Shown piece after piece: positions 7,190 through 15,247 of a stretch of 43,713 bases of DNA; positions within the stretch are counted from its first letter, which is position 1, and the number at the start of each line of letters is the position of its first letter. The stretch spans positions 1 to 43,713 of the forward strand of contig UCLB01000024.1 in the NCBI GenBank assembly GCA_900473205.1, read 5' to 3'. Origin of the DNA: Hyphomicrobiales bacterium (GTDB lineage: Bacteria > Pseudomonadota > Alphaproteobacteria > Rhizobiales > Rhizobiaceae). The notes below the pieces were generated by a model. It saw only the letters and a program-made list of their open reading frames with translations. It was not told the DNA's origin and searched no databases. The position numbers and the translations under genes were made by a program.

Positions 7190-8146
7190 TCAAGCCAGAA
7201 TGCGGGCCTTGGCTGCTGCATATTCTGAGGCGAGGCGGTCAACGAGGGCGGAGACGGGCTCTACGGCCTTGACCGCACCCACGCCTTGGCCAGCCCCCCA
7301 GATGTCCTTCCAGGCTTTTGCGCCGCTCGTTGCTGCGCCGAAATCCATTTTCGAAGGATCAGCAACGGGCAGGTTGTCGGGGTCCATGCCCGCCGCAATG
7401 ATCGAGGCTTTCATGTAATTACCGTGAATGCCGGTGAAGTAATTGGAATAGACGATGTCGCCAGCCTGCGCTTCCACGATGGCCTGCTTGTAGGCGTGAG
7501 ACGCTCTTGCCTCGGTGGTAGCAATGAAGGGGGAGCCGATATAGGCCATGTCTGCGCCCATGGCCTGTGCCGCGAGGATCGCGCCGCCATTGGCGATGGC
7601 GCCTGCCAGCAGCAGCGGCCCGTCGAACCATTCGCGGATTTCCTGTACCAGCGCGAAGGGAGAAAGCGTGCCTGCATGCCCACCCGCACCGGTCGCCACC
7701 GCAATCAGCCCGTCTGCGCCTTTACGAATGGCGGAATTGGCGTGGCGGTTGTTGATGATATCATGCAGCACGATGCCGCCATAGGAGTGGATCGCGGCAT
7801 TGACTTCCGGAACCGCACCCAGCGACGAGATGACGATAGGCACCTTGTATTTCACGCACAGGCCAAGGTCATGCTCCAGCCGCTTGTTGGAGGTGTGGAC
7901 GATCTGGTTCACCGCAAAGGGCGCTGCCGGTTTTTCAGGGTTGGCGGCATTATAATTGGCCAAGTCTTCGGTCATCATCGCCAGCCACTCGTCCAGCTGG
8001 CTTTCCGGGCGGGCATTGAGCGCCGGAAACGCGCCGACGACACCCGCCTTACATTGTGCCAGCGTCAATTCTGGATGGGAAATGATGAAGAGTGGTGAGG
8101 CAACCACCGGCAGTCGAAGATTGTCCCTGAGTATGGACGGCAGCAT
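7190..8146 (-). CDS. Nitronate monooxygenase family flavoenzyme (2-nitropropane dioxygenase-like)
   Basis: The protein has 318 residues from MLPSILRDNL, chosen because GGAGG lies 5 nt upstream; a start 12 nt earlier is possible. It is an FMN-dependent TIM-barrel enzyme of the nitronate monooxygenase/NAD(P)H-dependent flavin oxidoreductase family. Visible signatures are the N-terminal LRLPVVASPLFIIS, a middle GADGLIAVATGAGGHAGTLSP (FMN phosphate and active-site His region), and LAGAIANGGAILAAQAMGAD. It could oxidise alkyl nitronates, but many relatives have unknown substrates. It stands alone on its strand. Confidence 0.83.
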   Translation of the reverse strand: MLPSILRDNLRLPVVASPLFIISHPELTLAQCKAGVVGAFPALNARPESQLDEWLAMMTEDLANYNAANPEKPAAPFAVNQIVHTSNKRLEHDLGLCVKYKVPIVISSLGAVPEVNAAIHSYGGIVLHDIINNRHANSAIRKGADGLIAVATGAGGHAGTLSPFALVQEIREWFDGPLLLAGAIANGGAILAAQAMGADMAYIGSPFIATTEARASHAYKQAIVEAQAGDIVYSNYFTGIHGNYMKASIIAAGMDPDNLPVADPSKMDFGAATSGAKAWKDIWGAGQGVGAVKAVEPVSALVDRLASEYAAAKARILA

Positions 8147-8590
8147 GTTTCCTCCCATGAATGACGTTTACGCGCACGTAAGATGTAGCGAAGCCGGGAA
8201 CGGATGAAAAGCAAAAAAGCATCGAGTGTTGTTGCGGCGTGGCGGCCTGCCACCGCGCTCCATTGTGTAACGCGTTGAAATCTCGCTGGAGCGAGTGCGT
8301 TCATAAGGGGAGACCGCACGAGGATGCCATTCGATGAGCCGATCCTGCCATGGCGATGTTTTCCCCAAGCCATTCCAATATTTAACGGCTGTGTCTCTTG
8401 CGGTTGGGCATGCGAGAGGTTACCGAATCGTAAACGAGCATCGCGCAACGTCGCCGGAATGCCGTTGCGTGCCTTCGGGTGCATAAATGATGCTCTGAAT
8501 GACGTATCTGCGCATCGCGCTTTCCGAAAATAGACGTAATTTTCGGGCCAATGCGCTGAGCCTGTCGGATGGCAAAGAAAAGGACCGGTA
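8147..8590. other. Intergenic region with one hairpin
   Basis: This 444-bp gap separates two divergent genes. The only structure I can support is a perfect hairpin, CCGAAAAT (8524-8531) with ATTTTCGG (8539-8546), 44 bp ahead of the downstream GTG start. Short open frames here show no family likeness or ribosome sites. It presumably carries both promoters. Confidence 0.4.
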
Positions 8591-9760
8591 GTGAGCGGAC
8601 TGGAAACGGCAATCAGAAATGCCCTTGAGAAATCGGACAGATCGAGCGCCGAGGTTCGGGCACGCATCTACCAATCTTCCCGGCAGGCGCTGGAAGCGGG
8701 TCTGCGCAAGCAGGGTATAGACGACCCCACGGTCGTGGCGCAGCAGCGCCAGCGGCTGGAAGTGCTGATCCATGCCATCGAGAGCGAAGAGCGAAACCGC
8801 CTGTTGAGCGTGGTGGAAGATCACGTTCGGCGTGAGGCGGCGAGAGCTCCCGCACCACCGCCGCCACCGCAGGTCCGGCCATCGGTCACATCTCCCGCCC
8901 ATCCAATGGACGATGAGGACGATGTTTTGCCTGTCGAGGCAGAGGTCCGTGGCGATCTGCCGGATGCAAAGCCAGCTGCCGCTGACATGGGTGATTTTCG
9001 TGCCGAGCGCGGCGTGGTCGCGCCGGATGCCCGGTCTGTGCCCGCAGATGCGGCGTCGCTTGCCTTCACGCCGGAGCGTGCCGCCAAGGCGCGGCGCAAG
9101 AAGGGCCTCGTCGCTCGCCTGTTCATCTATTTCACTCTGCTGGCCTTTATCGGCTTCGGCGCCTGGTGGGTCTACACTTCCGGTATTCTGCTGAGCCCAG
9201 CAGACCGTGATACTAGCGTTCCCAATCCGCCGCCGGAAGTGCAATCTGAAGATTTCACCGGCACCGAGGCGGCACCCCAGCCGAGCGTCGAGGCCGGTCG
9301 CGGCTTTTCCGAAGACTGGCAGGAAGTTTTCAACGCCGAGCGCGGCAATAACGGCATCCAGCCCGGATCGCTTGCCGCGGTCGAGCCCATCTCCACAGCT
9401 GCCGGGAAAGCCGTGCGCCTCACATCGCGTGTGGCGGAAGCGGATGGTAATGTCAGCATCACTGTTCCCGCAGATGTGTTGCGGGAAATGGCGGGCAAAT
9501 CCTCAACCATTTCCGTCACACTGCAATCCTCCAGCGACCGGCAGACGCAGCTTTCCATCAGCTGTGATTTCGGCAGCCTCGGCGATTGCGCCCGCCACCG
9601 CTTCACGGCGACACCCGAGCGGGCGGATATGCTGATCAACGTCAACTTCGACCGGACGCTCGCCCCCAATGCACCGGGGCGCATCATCATCAACAGTGAT
9701 ATCGATGGCAATGGACGCCCGGTCAACCTCTACTCGGCGCGGATTTTGCCGGGGGAGTGA
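8591..9760 (+). CDS. Hypothetical single-pass membrane protein
   Basis: I do not recognise this 389-residue protein. It starts at a GTG with AAAGGA about 6 nt upstream. Residues 1-90 look helical and charged (ALEKSDRSSAEVRARIYQSS). About 90-160 is a low-complexity Pro/Asp/Ala linker beginning PAPPPPPQ. A basic stretch (KARRKKG) precedes one hydrophobic helix near 180-200 (FIYFTLLAFIGFGAWWVYTS). The region 240-389 is probably a beta-rich domain outside the membrane with a cysteine pair around CDFGSLGDC. The layout is cytoplasmic domain, span, periplasmic domain. The next gene, ppk2, converges on it. Confidence 0.75.
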   Translation: MSGLETAIRNALEKSDRSSAEVRARIYQSSRQALEAGLRKQGIDDPTVVAQQRQRLEVLIHAIESEERNRLLSVVEDHVRREAARAPAPPPPPQVRPSVTSPAHPMDDEDDVLPVEAEVRGDLPDAKPAAADMGDFRAERGVVAPDARSVPADAASLAFTPERAAKARRKKGLVARLFIYFTLLAFIGFGAWWVYTSGILLSPADRDTSVPNPPPEVQSEDFTGTEAAPQPSVEAGRGFSEDWQEVFNAERGNNGIQPGSLAAVEPISTAAGKAVRLTSRVAEADGNVSITVPADVLREMAGKSSTISVTLQSSSDRQTQLSISCDFGSLGDCARHRFTATPERADMLINVNFDRTLAPNAPGRIIINSDIDGNGRPVNLYSARILPGE

Positions 9761-9822
9761 TGCTCCGCTAAAGCCTTTCCCTCATTGCTGTGACAAGCAC
9801 AGGAATGAGGGATCAGGTTGGC

Positions 9823-10707
9823 TTACTTCAAGAAATCCGGCCCGGACCCCAGAATCTTGTCATCGATCTCGCCAATCACCTTCTTGTCCTTGCCCTCATA
9901 ATCCAGCGATTTCAAAATGTGTTTGATGAGGTTGATGCGTGCGCGGCGTTTGTCGTTGGCGCGCACCACGGTCCAAGGGGCGTCGTCAATGTGGGTCTTT
10001 TCCAGCATCTGATCGCGCATAGCGGTGTAATCGTCCCACTTGGTCAGCGCGGCAATGTCCATGTCGGAGAGCTTCCAGGCCTTCAGCGGGCTATGCCGCC
10101 GGTCATGGAAGCGGTCGATCTGGGTTTCGCGGCCCGTATCCAGCCAGAATTTGAACAGATACGTGCCTTCATGCACCACCATTTTCTCCAGCCGCGGCGT
10201 TTCTTTCAGGAAGCGCTTGTGTTCTTCGGGCGTACAGAAGCCCATTACCGGCTCCACGCCTGCGCGGTTATACCAGGAGCGGTCGAACATGACGAATTCG
10301 CCAGCCGTTGGAAAGTGAGAGATGTAACGCTGGAAATACCATTGCCCGCGTTCGGTTTCCGTCGGCTTGGACAGGGCGACGACACGGGCGGAGCGGGGGT
10401 TGAGATATTCCTTGATGACCGAGATCGCGCCACCTTTCCCAGCAGCATCGCGGCCCTCGAAAACAGACAGGACGCGCTTGCCGGAAGCCTGAAGCCAGTA
10501 TTGCACCTTCACCAGTTCGATCTGTAGCGCTTCCAGCGTCTCGTCATACTCGTCGCGGTTCATCTTCTTGTCATAAGGAAAGCCACCGGCGGAAAGCTTG
10601 TGGTCTTCCACCCAGTCCGGCAAGACCGGATCATCTATGTTGAAGATGCGGGTTTTTCCGTCGATCTTGAGTTCGACCGAACGGTCCTTGGCGTTTTCGC
10701 TCATCAT
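9823..10707 (-). CDS. ppk2: Polyphosphate kinase 2 (PPK2)
   Basis: The 294-residue protein (from MMSENAKD, with GGGAG upstream; a second ATG follows directly) is a class I PPK2. These enzymes move phosphate between polyphosphate and nucleoside diphosphates. The P-loop-like motif [14 protein letters not shown] lies near residues 84-97, followed by [20 protein letters not shown] and the lid/Walker B region [17 protein letters not shown]. An upstream extension of 23 residues is in frame but has no ribosome site and is unlike the family. It sits next to the pho cluster and is transcribed away from phoR. Confidence 0.92.
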   Translation of the reverse strand: MMSENAKDRSVELKIDGKTRIFNIDDPVLPDWVEDHKLSAGGFPYDKKMNRDEYDETLEALQIELVKVQYWLQASGKRVLSVFEGRDAAGKGGAISVIKEYLNPRSARVVALSKPTETERGQWYFQRYISHFPTAGEFVMFDRSWYNRAGVEPVMGFCTPEEHKRFLKETPRLEKMVVHEGTYLFKFWLDTGRETQIDRFHDRRHSPLKAWKLSDMDIAALTKWDDYTAMRDQMLEKTHIDDAPWTVVRANDKRRARINLIKHILKSLDYEGKDKKVIGEIDDKILGSGPDFLK

Positions 10708-10965
10708 GGCTCCCTGGGTACTGCCGTTTGAGTTCGGCGTTGGTGCAATCAGCGCATATCCACCACGGAATATCAAGAAGACCCGCCTGTGCGGCTTTTT
10801 GGCAACCGTAAAAGATCAAGCTGTGGGAAAAGACATAGTGATGAATCTCTGTCATGAAAGAGCGATAAAAGGGACGATACGCTGATTTTCGGCGTAAGAG
10901 CCTGTCTGGATATGCGGCGGGCAGATCCGTCCGATATTTTCAGGCGGACTCGCAGAGGAAAGCAG
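10708..10965. promoter_or_regulatory. ppk2/phoR divergent intergenic region with a Pho-box half-site
   Basis: This gap should hold promoters for both ppk2 and phoR. It contains one perfect CTGTCAT heptamer (10849-10855), the half-site of the rhizobial Pho box, but no good second heptamer 4 nt away. Control of either gene by PhoB from here is therefore only a possibility. Confidence 0.25.
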
Positions 10966-12240
10966 ATGGCAATGGCAGTCACGGAAAGCGGCAGCACGTT
11001 TGGGCGGTACTGGCACGGGCTTCGCCGTAGCTGGCTGCCCATTCTGGTCGTCACCCTGCTGGCCATCGTCACGCTGACGGAACTGCGCACTCCCTATGTC
11101 CCGCTGGCGCTATGGCTGGGCGCGGTGCTTGCCATTCTCGCCATCAGCTCCGGTGCCACGGTCAAGCCGCCCAAGCGGGTGGCCGTGCCTGAGATCGATG
11201 AGGAGCAGGCCGTCAGCGAAAGCCTGATTTCCGGCGTGCGCTCCGGGCTTGCCGTTCTCGATACGCCGGTTTTCATTCTGGATCGTAACGCCAGCGTTCT
11301 GTTTGAAAACAGTGCGGCAGAACGGGCCTTTGGCGCGCTGCCGGTCGGTTCGCATATTTCCGGCCGTCTGCGCTCGCCCGGCCTGCTGGATGTGATCAGG
11401 GAAACCATCGCCACCGGCCAGCCTAATCAGGTCGAACATTCCGAGCGTCTGCCGTCCGAGCGCGTTTTCATCGTCCGCATCGCACCGGCGGCAGCGCAGG
11501 AACAGGCGGGGCCACCGCTTTATATCCTGTCCTTCCGCGATGTGTCCGAACTGCGCCGCATAGATCGCATGCGCAGCGATTTCGTCGCCAATGCCAGCCA
11601 CGAGCTGCGCACACCTCTGGCCTCGCTGCGCGGCTTCATTGAAACCATGCAGGGCCCGGCGCGTGATGATCCCAAGGCGAGGGAGCGGTTTCTGGGTATC
11701 ATGCTGGATCAGGCAACCCGCATGAGCCGCCTCGTGGACGACCTGATGTCGCTGTCGCGGTTGGAGCTGCGCGCCAATATCGCGCCGGACCAGAAGGTGG
11801 ATCTCGTACCGCTTCTTGGCCATGTCAGGGACTCGCTGCTGCCGCTGGCCGAAGAACTCGACATTGCCATCAACCTTCACGTTCCCGAAGGAAAGGTGGA
11901 GGTGACGGGCGACCGTGACGAGCTGGTTCAGGTGTTCCAGAACCTCGTCGAAAACGCCTGCAAATACGGCCAGGATGGCAAGGTGGTGGATGTTTTTCTG
12001 CGCACGGAAGCGGGAAAACCCGTTGAAGTCGGCGTCGTGGACAAGGGGCCGGGTATTCCCGCAGAGCATGTTCCACGCCTCACGGAGCGCTTTTATCGGG
12101 TCAGCGTGGCGGACAGTCGCTCCAAGAAAGGCACTGGTCTCGGGCTTGCCATCGTCAAACATATTCTGACGAGACACCGCGCCCGCCTGATTATCCGCTC
12201 GGAGCTGGATGTCGGAACGGACTTTACCGTGCGTTTTTGA
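10966..12240 (+). CDS. phoR: Phosphate regulon sensor histidine kinase PhoR
   Basis: The 424-residue protein starts at MAMAVTESGS, preceded by GAGGAAAG; an upstream in-frame ATG would add 18 residues without support. Two membrane segments fall near residues 20-60 (LPILVVTLLAIVTL; LALWLGAVLAILAIS). A PAS domain occupies about 85-195. The H box SHELRTPLASLRGF has the phosphorylated H212. The N box NLVENACKYG and G boxes (VVDKGPGIP, GTGLGLAIV) complete the ATPase domain. It phosphorylates PhoB when phosphate is scarce and is restrained by the Pst/PhoU complex encoded next to it. Here phoR leads the cluster and phoB ends it, rather than forming a phoBR pair. Confidence 0.94.
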   Translation: MAMAVTESGSTFGRYWHGLRRSWLPILVVTLLAIVTLTELRTPYVPLALWLGAVLAILAISSGATVKPPKRVAVPEIDEEQAVSESLISGVRSGLAVLDTPVFILDRNASVLFENSAAERAFGALPVGSHISGRLRSPGLLDVIRETIATGQPNQVEHSERLPSERVFIVRIAPAAAQEQAGPPLYILSFRDVSELRRIDRMRSDFVANASHELRTPLASLRGFIETMQGPARDDPKARERFLGIMLDQATRMSRLVDDLMSLSRLELRANIAPDQKVDLVPLLGHVRDSLLPLAEELDIAINLHVPEGKVEVTGDRDELVQVFQNLVENACKYGQDGKVVDVFLRTEAGKPVEVGVVDKGPGIPAEHVPRLTERFYRVSVADSRSKKGTGLGLAIVKHILTRHRARLIIRSELDVGTDFTVRF

Positions 12241-12301
12241 CATACAAGTCTCGCTATGCGTGCCGACGAAATAAATAATTATTTAAAATCAGATATTTGA
12301 G

Positions 12302-12330
12302 TTGTCACAAATACTTCATTGAAGTGACAT
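12302..12330 (+). promoter_or_regulatory. Candidate Pho box upstream of pstS
   Basis: TTGTCAC (12302-12308), 4 nt, ACTTCAT (12313-12319), 4 nt, then GTGACAT (12324-12330) gives three heptamers with 11-bp periodicity, 126 bp before pstS. The known rhizobial Pho box is two CTGTCAT-like heptamers separated by 4 nt. The first unit matches at 5 of 7 positions and the second at 4 of 7. The periodicity is the strongest part of the evidence. Confidence 0.5.
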
Positions 12331-12455
12331 AAAAGGATGGGGCAAGACTGGTTAAGAAGAGGCCGCCGGGGCAGCCCAGTTTTGGGCAAGCGGGTAAAAG
12401 CGACTGCCGGCAGCGTTCACAAAAGCCCACCATGGGCCCCATACGGGAGAGTAAA

Positions 12456-13490
12456 ATGAATATCGTTAAATTGTCCGCAGTAGCCCTGGTGGCTTCCGTT
12501 GCCTTTGCAGGCGCCGCCGCTGCTCGCGACCAGATCCAGGTTGCCGGTTCCTCGACGGTTCTGCCATACGCAAAGATCGTTGCTGAAACTTTTGCTGAAA
12601 CCTTCCCTGACTTCAAGGCTCCTGTTGTTGAGTCCGGCGGCACGGGCGGTGGTCTGAAGGCATTCTGCTCCGGCGTTGGTGAAGGCACCATCGACATTGC
12701 AAACGCTTCGCGCCCAATCAAGGCTGACGAACTTGCAGCTTGCAAGTCCGCTGGCGTTACCGACGTTCAGGAAGTCAAGATCGGCTACGACGGCATCGTT
12801 TTCGCCATGGACAAGTCCAACAAGGACGTCAAGCTCGAGCCTAAGGACCTGTACCTCGGTCTGGCTGCTGAAATCGTCAAGGACGGCAAGCTCGTTGCCA
12901 ACCCTTACAAGAAATGGTCCGAAATCAACAAGGAACTGCCTGATGTAGCAATCGCTGCCTACATCCCTGGCTCCAAGCACGGCACGCGCGAAGTCTTCGA
13001 AGAGAAGATCATGGCTGACGGCTGCAAGGAAGCCAAGGCAACCGACGCCATCAAGGGCCTCGTTGCAGACGCCAAGCAGGCTGCTGCAAAGTGCATCGCA
13101 GTTCGTAAGGACGGCGCTGCTGTCGACATCGACGGCGACTACACTGAAACGCTTGCTCGTATCGATGCCAACAAGACCGGCCTCGGCGTATTCGGCCTCG
13201 CATTCTACGAAAACAACAAGGACAAGCTGAAGGTTGCAACCGTCAGCGGCGTTGTTCCAACAACTGAATCCGTTGCAAGCGGCAAGTACCCTGTTTCCCG
13301 CCCACTGTTCTTCTACGTCAAGAAGGCACATGTCGGCGTTATCCCGGGCCTCAAGGAATATGTCGAGTTCTTCACCTCTGACGAGATGATCGGCCCTGAC
13401 TCCCCGCTGGCCAACTACGGCCTGGTTGCTGCTCCTGAAGCCGAGCGTAAGGAAATCCGCGCTCAGTTCGAAGCTGGCAAGATCATGTAA
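12456..13490 (+). CDS. pstS: Phosphate-binding periplasmic protein PstS
   Basis: The 344-residue protein captures phosphate in the periplasm for PstCAB. It begins MNIVKLSAVALVASVAFAG with signal cleavage likely after AAA near residue 23. The mature domain shows IQVAGSSTVLPYAK and ESGGTGGGLKAFC, with the phosphate-binding serines and threonines, then ASRPIKADEL and PGSKHGTREVF. GGGAG precedes the chosen ATG; an in-frame ATG 24 nt earlier lacks this. Codon use differs sharply from neighbours: GCT, GTT and GAA are favoured, as in very highly expressed genes. It lies downstream of the candidate Pho box. Confidence 0.95.
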   Translation: MNIVKLSAVALVASVAFAGAAAARDQIQVAGSSTVLPYAKIVAETFAETFPDFKAPVVESGGTGGGLKAFCSGVGEGTIDIANASRPIKADELAACKSAGVTDVQEVKIGYDGIVFAMDKSNKDVKLEPKDLYLGLAAEIVKDGKLVANPYKKWSEINKELPDVAIAAYIPGSKHGTREVFEEKIMADGCKEAKATDAIKGLVADAKQAAAKCIAVRKDGAAVDIDGDYTETLARIDANKTGLGVFGLAFYENNKDKLKVATVSGVVPTTESVASGKYPVSRPLFFYVKKAHVGVIPGLKEYVEFFTSDEMIGPDSPLANYGLVAAPEAERKEIRAQFEAGKIM

Positions 13491-13499
13491 TCATTCTGG

Positions 13500-13528
13500 A
13501 AGGCGCGGCGACATCGTCGCGCCTTTCG
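13500..13528 (+). terminator. Hairpin directly after pstS
   Basis: AAGGCGCG (13500-13507) pairs with CGCGCCTT (13518-13525), 10 nt after the pstS stop, followed by a short T run. It may partly terminate or protect the 3' end of the pstS message. Confidence 0.5.
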
Positions 13529-13568
13529 TCCATCTTTCTGTTGTTAAGGCGCTGTGTGGGTTGACAGT

Positions 13569-13606
13569 TCCTATTTATCGTATGACCAAGCGGCCGATAA
13601 ATAGGA
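13569..13606. repeat. 12-bp perfect inverted repeat between pstS and pstC
   Basis: TCCTATTTATCG (13569-13580) and CGATAAATAGGA (13595-13606) are perfect complements around a 14-nt loop. Flanks TTGACAGT and TGTATCAA extend the symmetry imperfectly (TTGA/TCAA). It lies mid-gap in a 272-bp pstS-pstC spacer that otherwise holds no gene. Confidence 0.7.
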
Positions 13607-13762
13607 TGTATCAACCCGGAATGCCTGAGCCAAAATTAGGGAAGACGGCACCTGTCGCAAAACCATCGAACTGCAAAAGGTTCGACGCGGTTTTCGATGA
13701 TCCGATGTGCAACAAAGCTGCCTGATACCGCATCTCTTTCTGGTGCGCCGAGGAAAGTCTCC

Positions 13763-15247
13763 ATGAACACACCCATTATTTTGCTGATATTGGCGCTGAT
13801 CGGCATAGCCAGCTATGTGCTGGGTTCACGCCGTGCCGTCGCCTTGGCGGGCGGTCGTCCGTCCTCCATGCATTCTCGTGCAGGCTATCATGGCTCCTAT
13901 GTTCTCATATGGGCTGTTCTGCCTGCTGCATTCATTTTGGCACTCTGGCTCATCATCAGCCCCATGATTGTCACCGCGACTGTCCGGGGTGAGTTTCCCG
14001 ATGACATCAAGGCGCAGTCCGAGGCCCAACAGAGCCTTAGCTACGGCATGGTCGGCTCGATTGCGCGCGGTCTTCAACGGCTGACGTCGGAAGAGCTCGC
14101 GCAGGCCAAGGCCGATCCGACAACTCTTCGTCCGCTGCTCGGCTCCAAGGGTGTCGCCATTGCTGGCGATCCGCAGCCCTACATGGTCGAGGCGGCTGAA
14201 ACGCTCAACACCATGACGACGGCCAGCCGCCTTGGCATGATCATCATTGTTCTAGGTTCGGCAATCGGTTGCGCGATCTACGCCATGCGCGGCATTGCGC
14301 CTCGCTTCCGCGCCCGCAATAATGTCGAGAAGGTCATTCTGGCGGCACTGCTGCTGGCATCCTCCATCGCCATTCTCACCACCATCGGCATCGTTTTGTC
14401 GATGCTGACCGAAGCCATTCAGTTCTTCAACATGGTGCCAGCCTACCAGTTCTTCTTCGGAACTGTATGGGACCCGCGCTTTGCCGCTGCCGGTTCCACC
14501 GAAAGCGCCGGTCAGTTCGGTCTCATTCCGCTTCTGGCAGGTACGCTCTATATCGGCTTCGTGGCCATGCTGGTTGCCGTGCCGGTTGGTCTGTTCTCGG
14601 CCATCTACATGGCGGAATATGCCAGCCCACGCTTCCGCTCGGTTGCCAAGCCGCTTCTTGAAGTGCTTGCCGGTATTCCGACTATCGTTTACGGCTTCTT
14701 CGCCCTGACGACCGTCGGTCCGTTCCTTCGCGATATTTCCTCGCAGATCAACGGTCTGACAACGGGCGACTACACCAACTTCATCCAGGCGCAGAGCGTT
14801 ATCACTGCTGGCTTCGTCATGGGCATCATGTTGATCCCATACGTGTCCTCGCTGTCCGACGATATCATCACCGCCGTTCCCCGCACACTGCGCGATGGCT
14901 CGCTGGGTCTTGGTGCAACGCGCTCGGAAACGGTCAAGAAGGTCATTCTGCCAGCGGCCCTTCCAGGCATCGTCGGCGCCATTTTGATGACCGCCTCGCG
15001 CGCCATCGGCGAAACCATGATCGTGGTTCTGGCCGCCGGTGTTGCCGCCCGCCTTCAGCTCGATCCGTTCGAGCCGATGACGACGGTAACGGTCAAGATC
15101 GTCAGCCAGTTGACGGGCGACCTTGAATTCACCTCGCCGCAGACACTGGTTGCCTTTGCGCTTGGCATCACCCTCTTTGCCATCACGCTTTGCCTCAATA
15201 TCTACGCGCTCTATATTGTGCGCAAATACCGGGAGCAGTACGAATGA
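13763..15247 (+). CDS. pstC: Phosphate ABC transporter permease PstC (long form)
   Basis: The 494-residue inner-membrane permease pairs with PstA to form the phosphate channel. GAGGAAAG precedes the ATG; a longer in-frame start has no support. The classical PstC core occupies roughly the last 300 residues, with PVGLFSAIYMAEYASPRFR and the EAA loop GLGATRSETVKKVILPAALPG near residues 390-412. The first 190 residues are an extension carrying two hydrophobic helices and a soluble stretch. E. coli PstC is much shorter (about 320); the long form is usual in alphaproteobacteria. It overlaps pstA by 4 nt. Confidence 0.94.
   Translation: MNTPIILLILALIGIASYVLGSRRAVALAGGRPSSMHSRAGYHGSYVLIWAVLPAAFILALWLIISPMIVTATVRGEFPDDIKAQSEAQQSLSYGMVGSIARGLQRLTSEELAQAKADPTTLRPLLGSKGVAIAGDPQPYMVEAAETLNTMTTASRLGMIIIVLGSAIGCAIYAMRGIAPRFRARNNVEKVILAALLLASSIAILTTIGIVLSMLTEAIQFFNMVPAYQFFFGTVWDPRFAAAGSTESAGQFGLIPLLAGTLYIGFVAMLVAVPVGLFSAIYMAEYASPRFRSVAKPLLEVLAGIPTIVYGFFALTTVGPFLRDISSQINGLTTGDYTNFIQAQSVITAGFVMGIMLIPYVSSLSDDIITAVPRTLRDGSLGLGATRSETVKKVILPAALPGIVGAILMTASRAIGETMIVVLAAGVAARLQLDPFEPMTTVTVKIVSQLTGDLEFTSPQTLVAFALGITLFAITLCLNIYALYIVRKYREQYE

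Noticed and set aside
8324..8533. 69-residue plus-strand frame in the 8.1-8.6 kb gap
   Set aside because: No ribosome site, no recognisable domain, composition typical of an out-of-frame read.
11110..12243. 377-residue frame antisense to phoR
   Set aside because: Long but fully opposite a textbook histidine kinase; long shadow frames are expected in GC-rich coding DNA.
13426..13725. 99-residue frame spanning the end of pstS and the gap
   Set aside because: Starts inside pstS in another frame and crosses two hairpins; no ribosome site.
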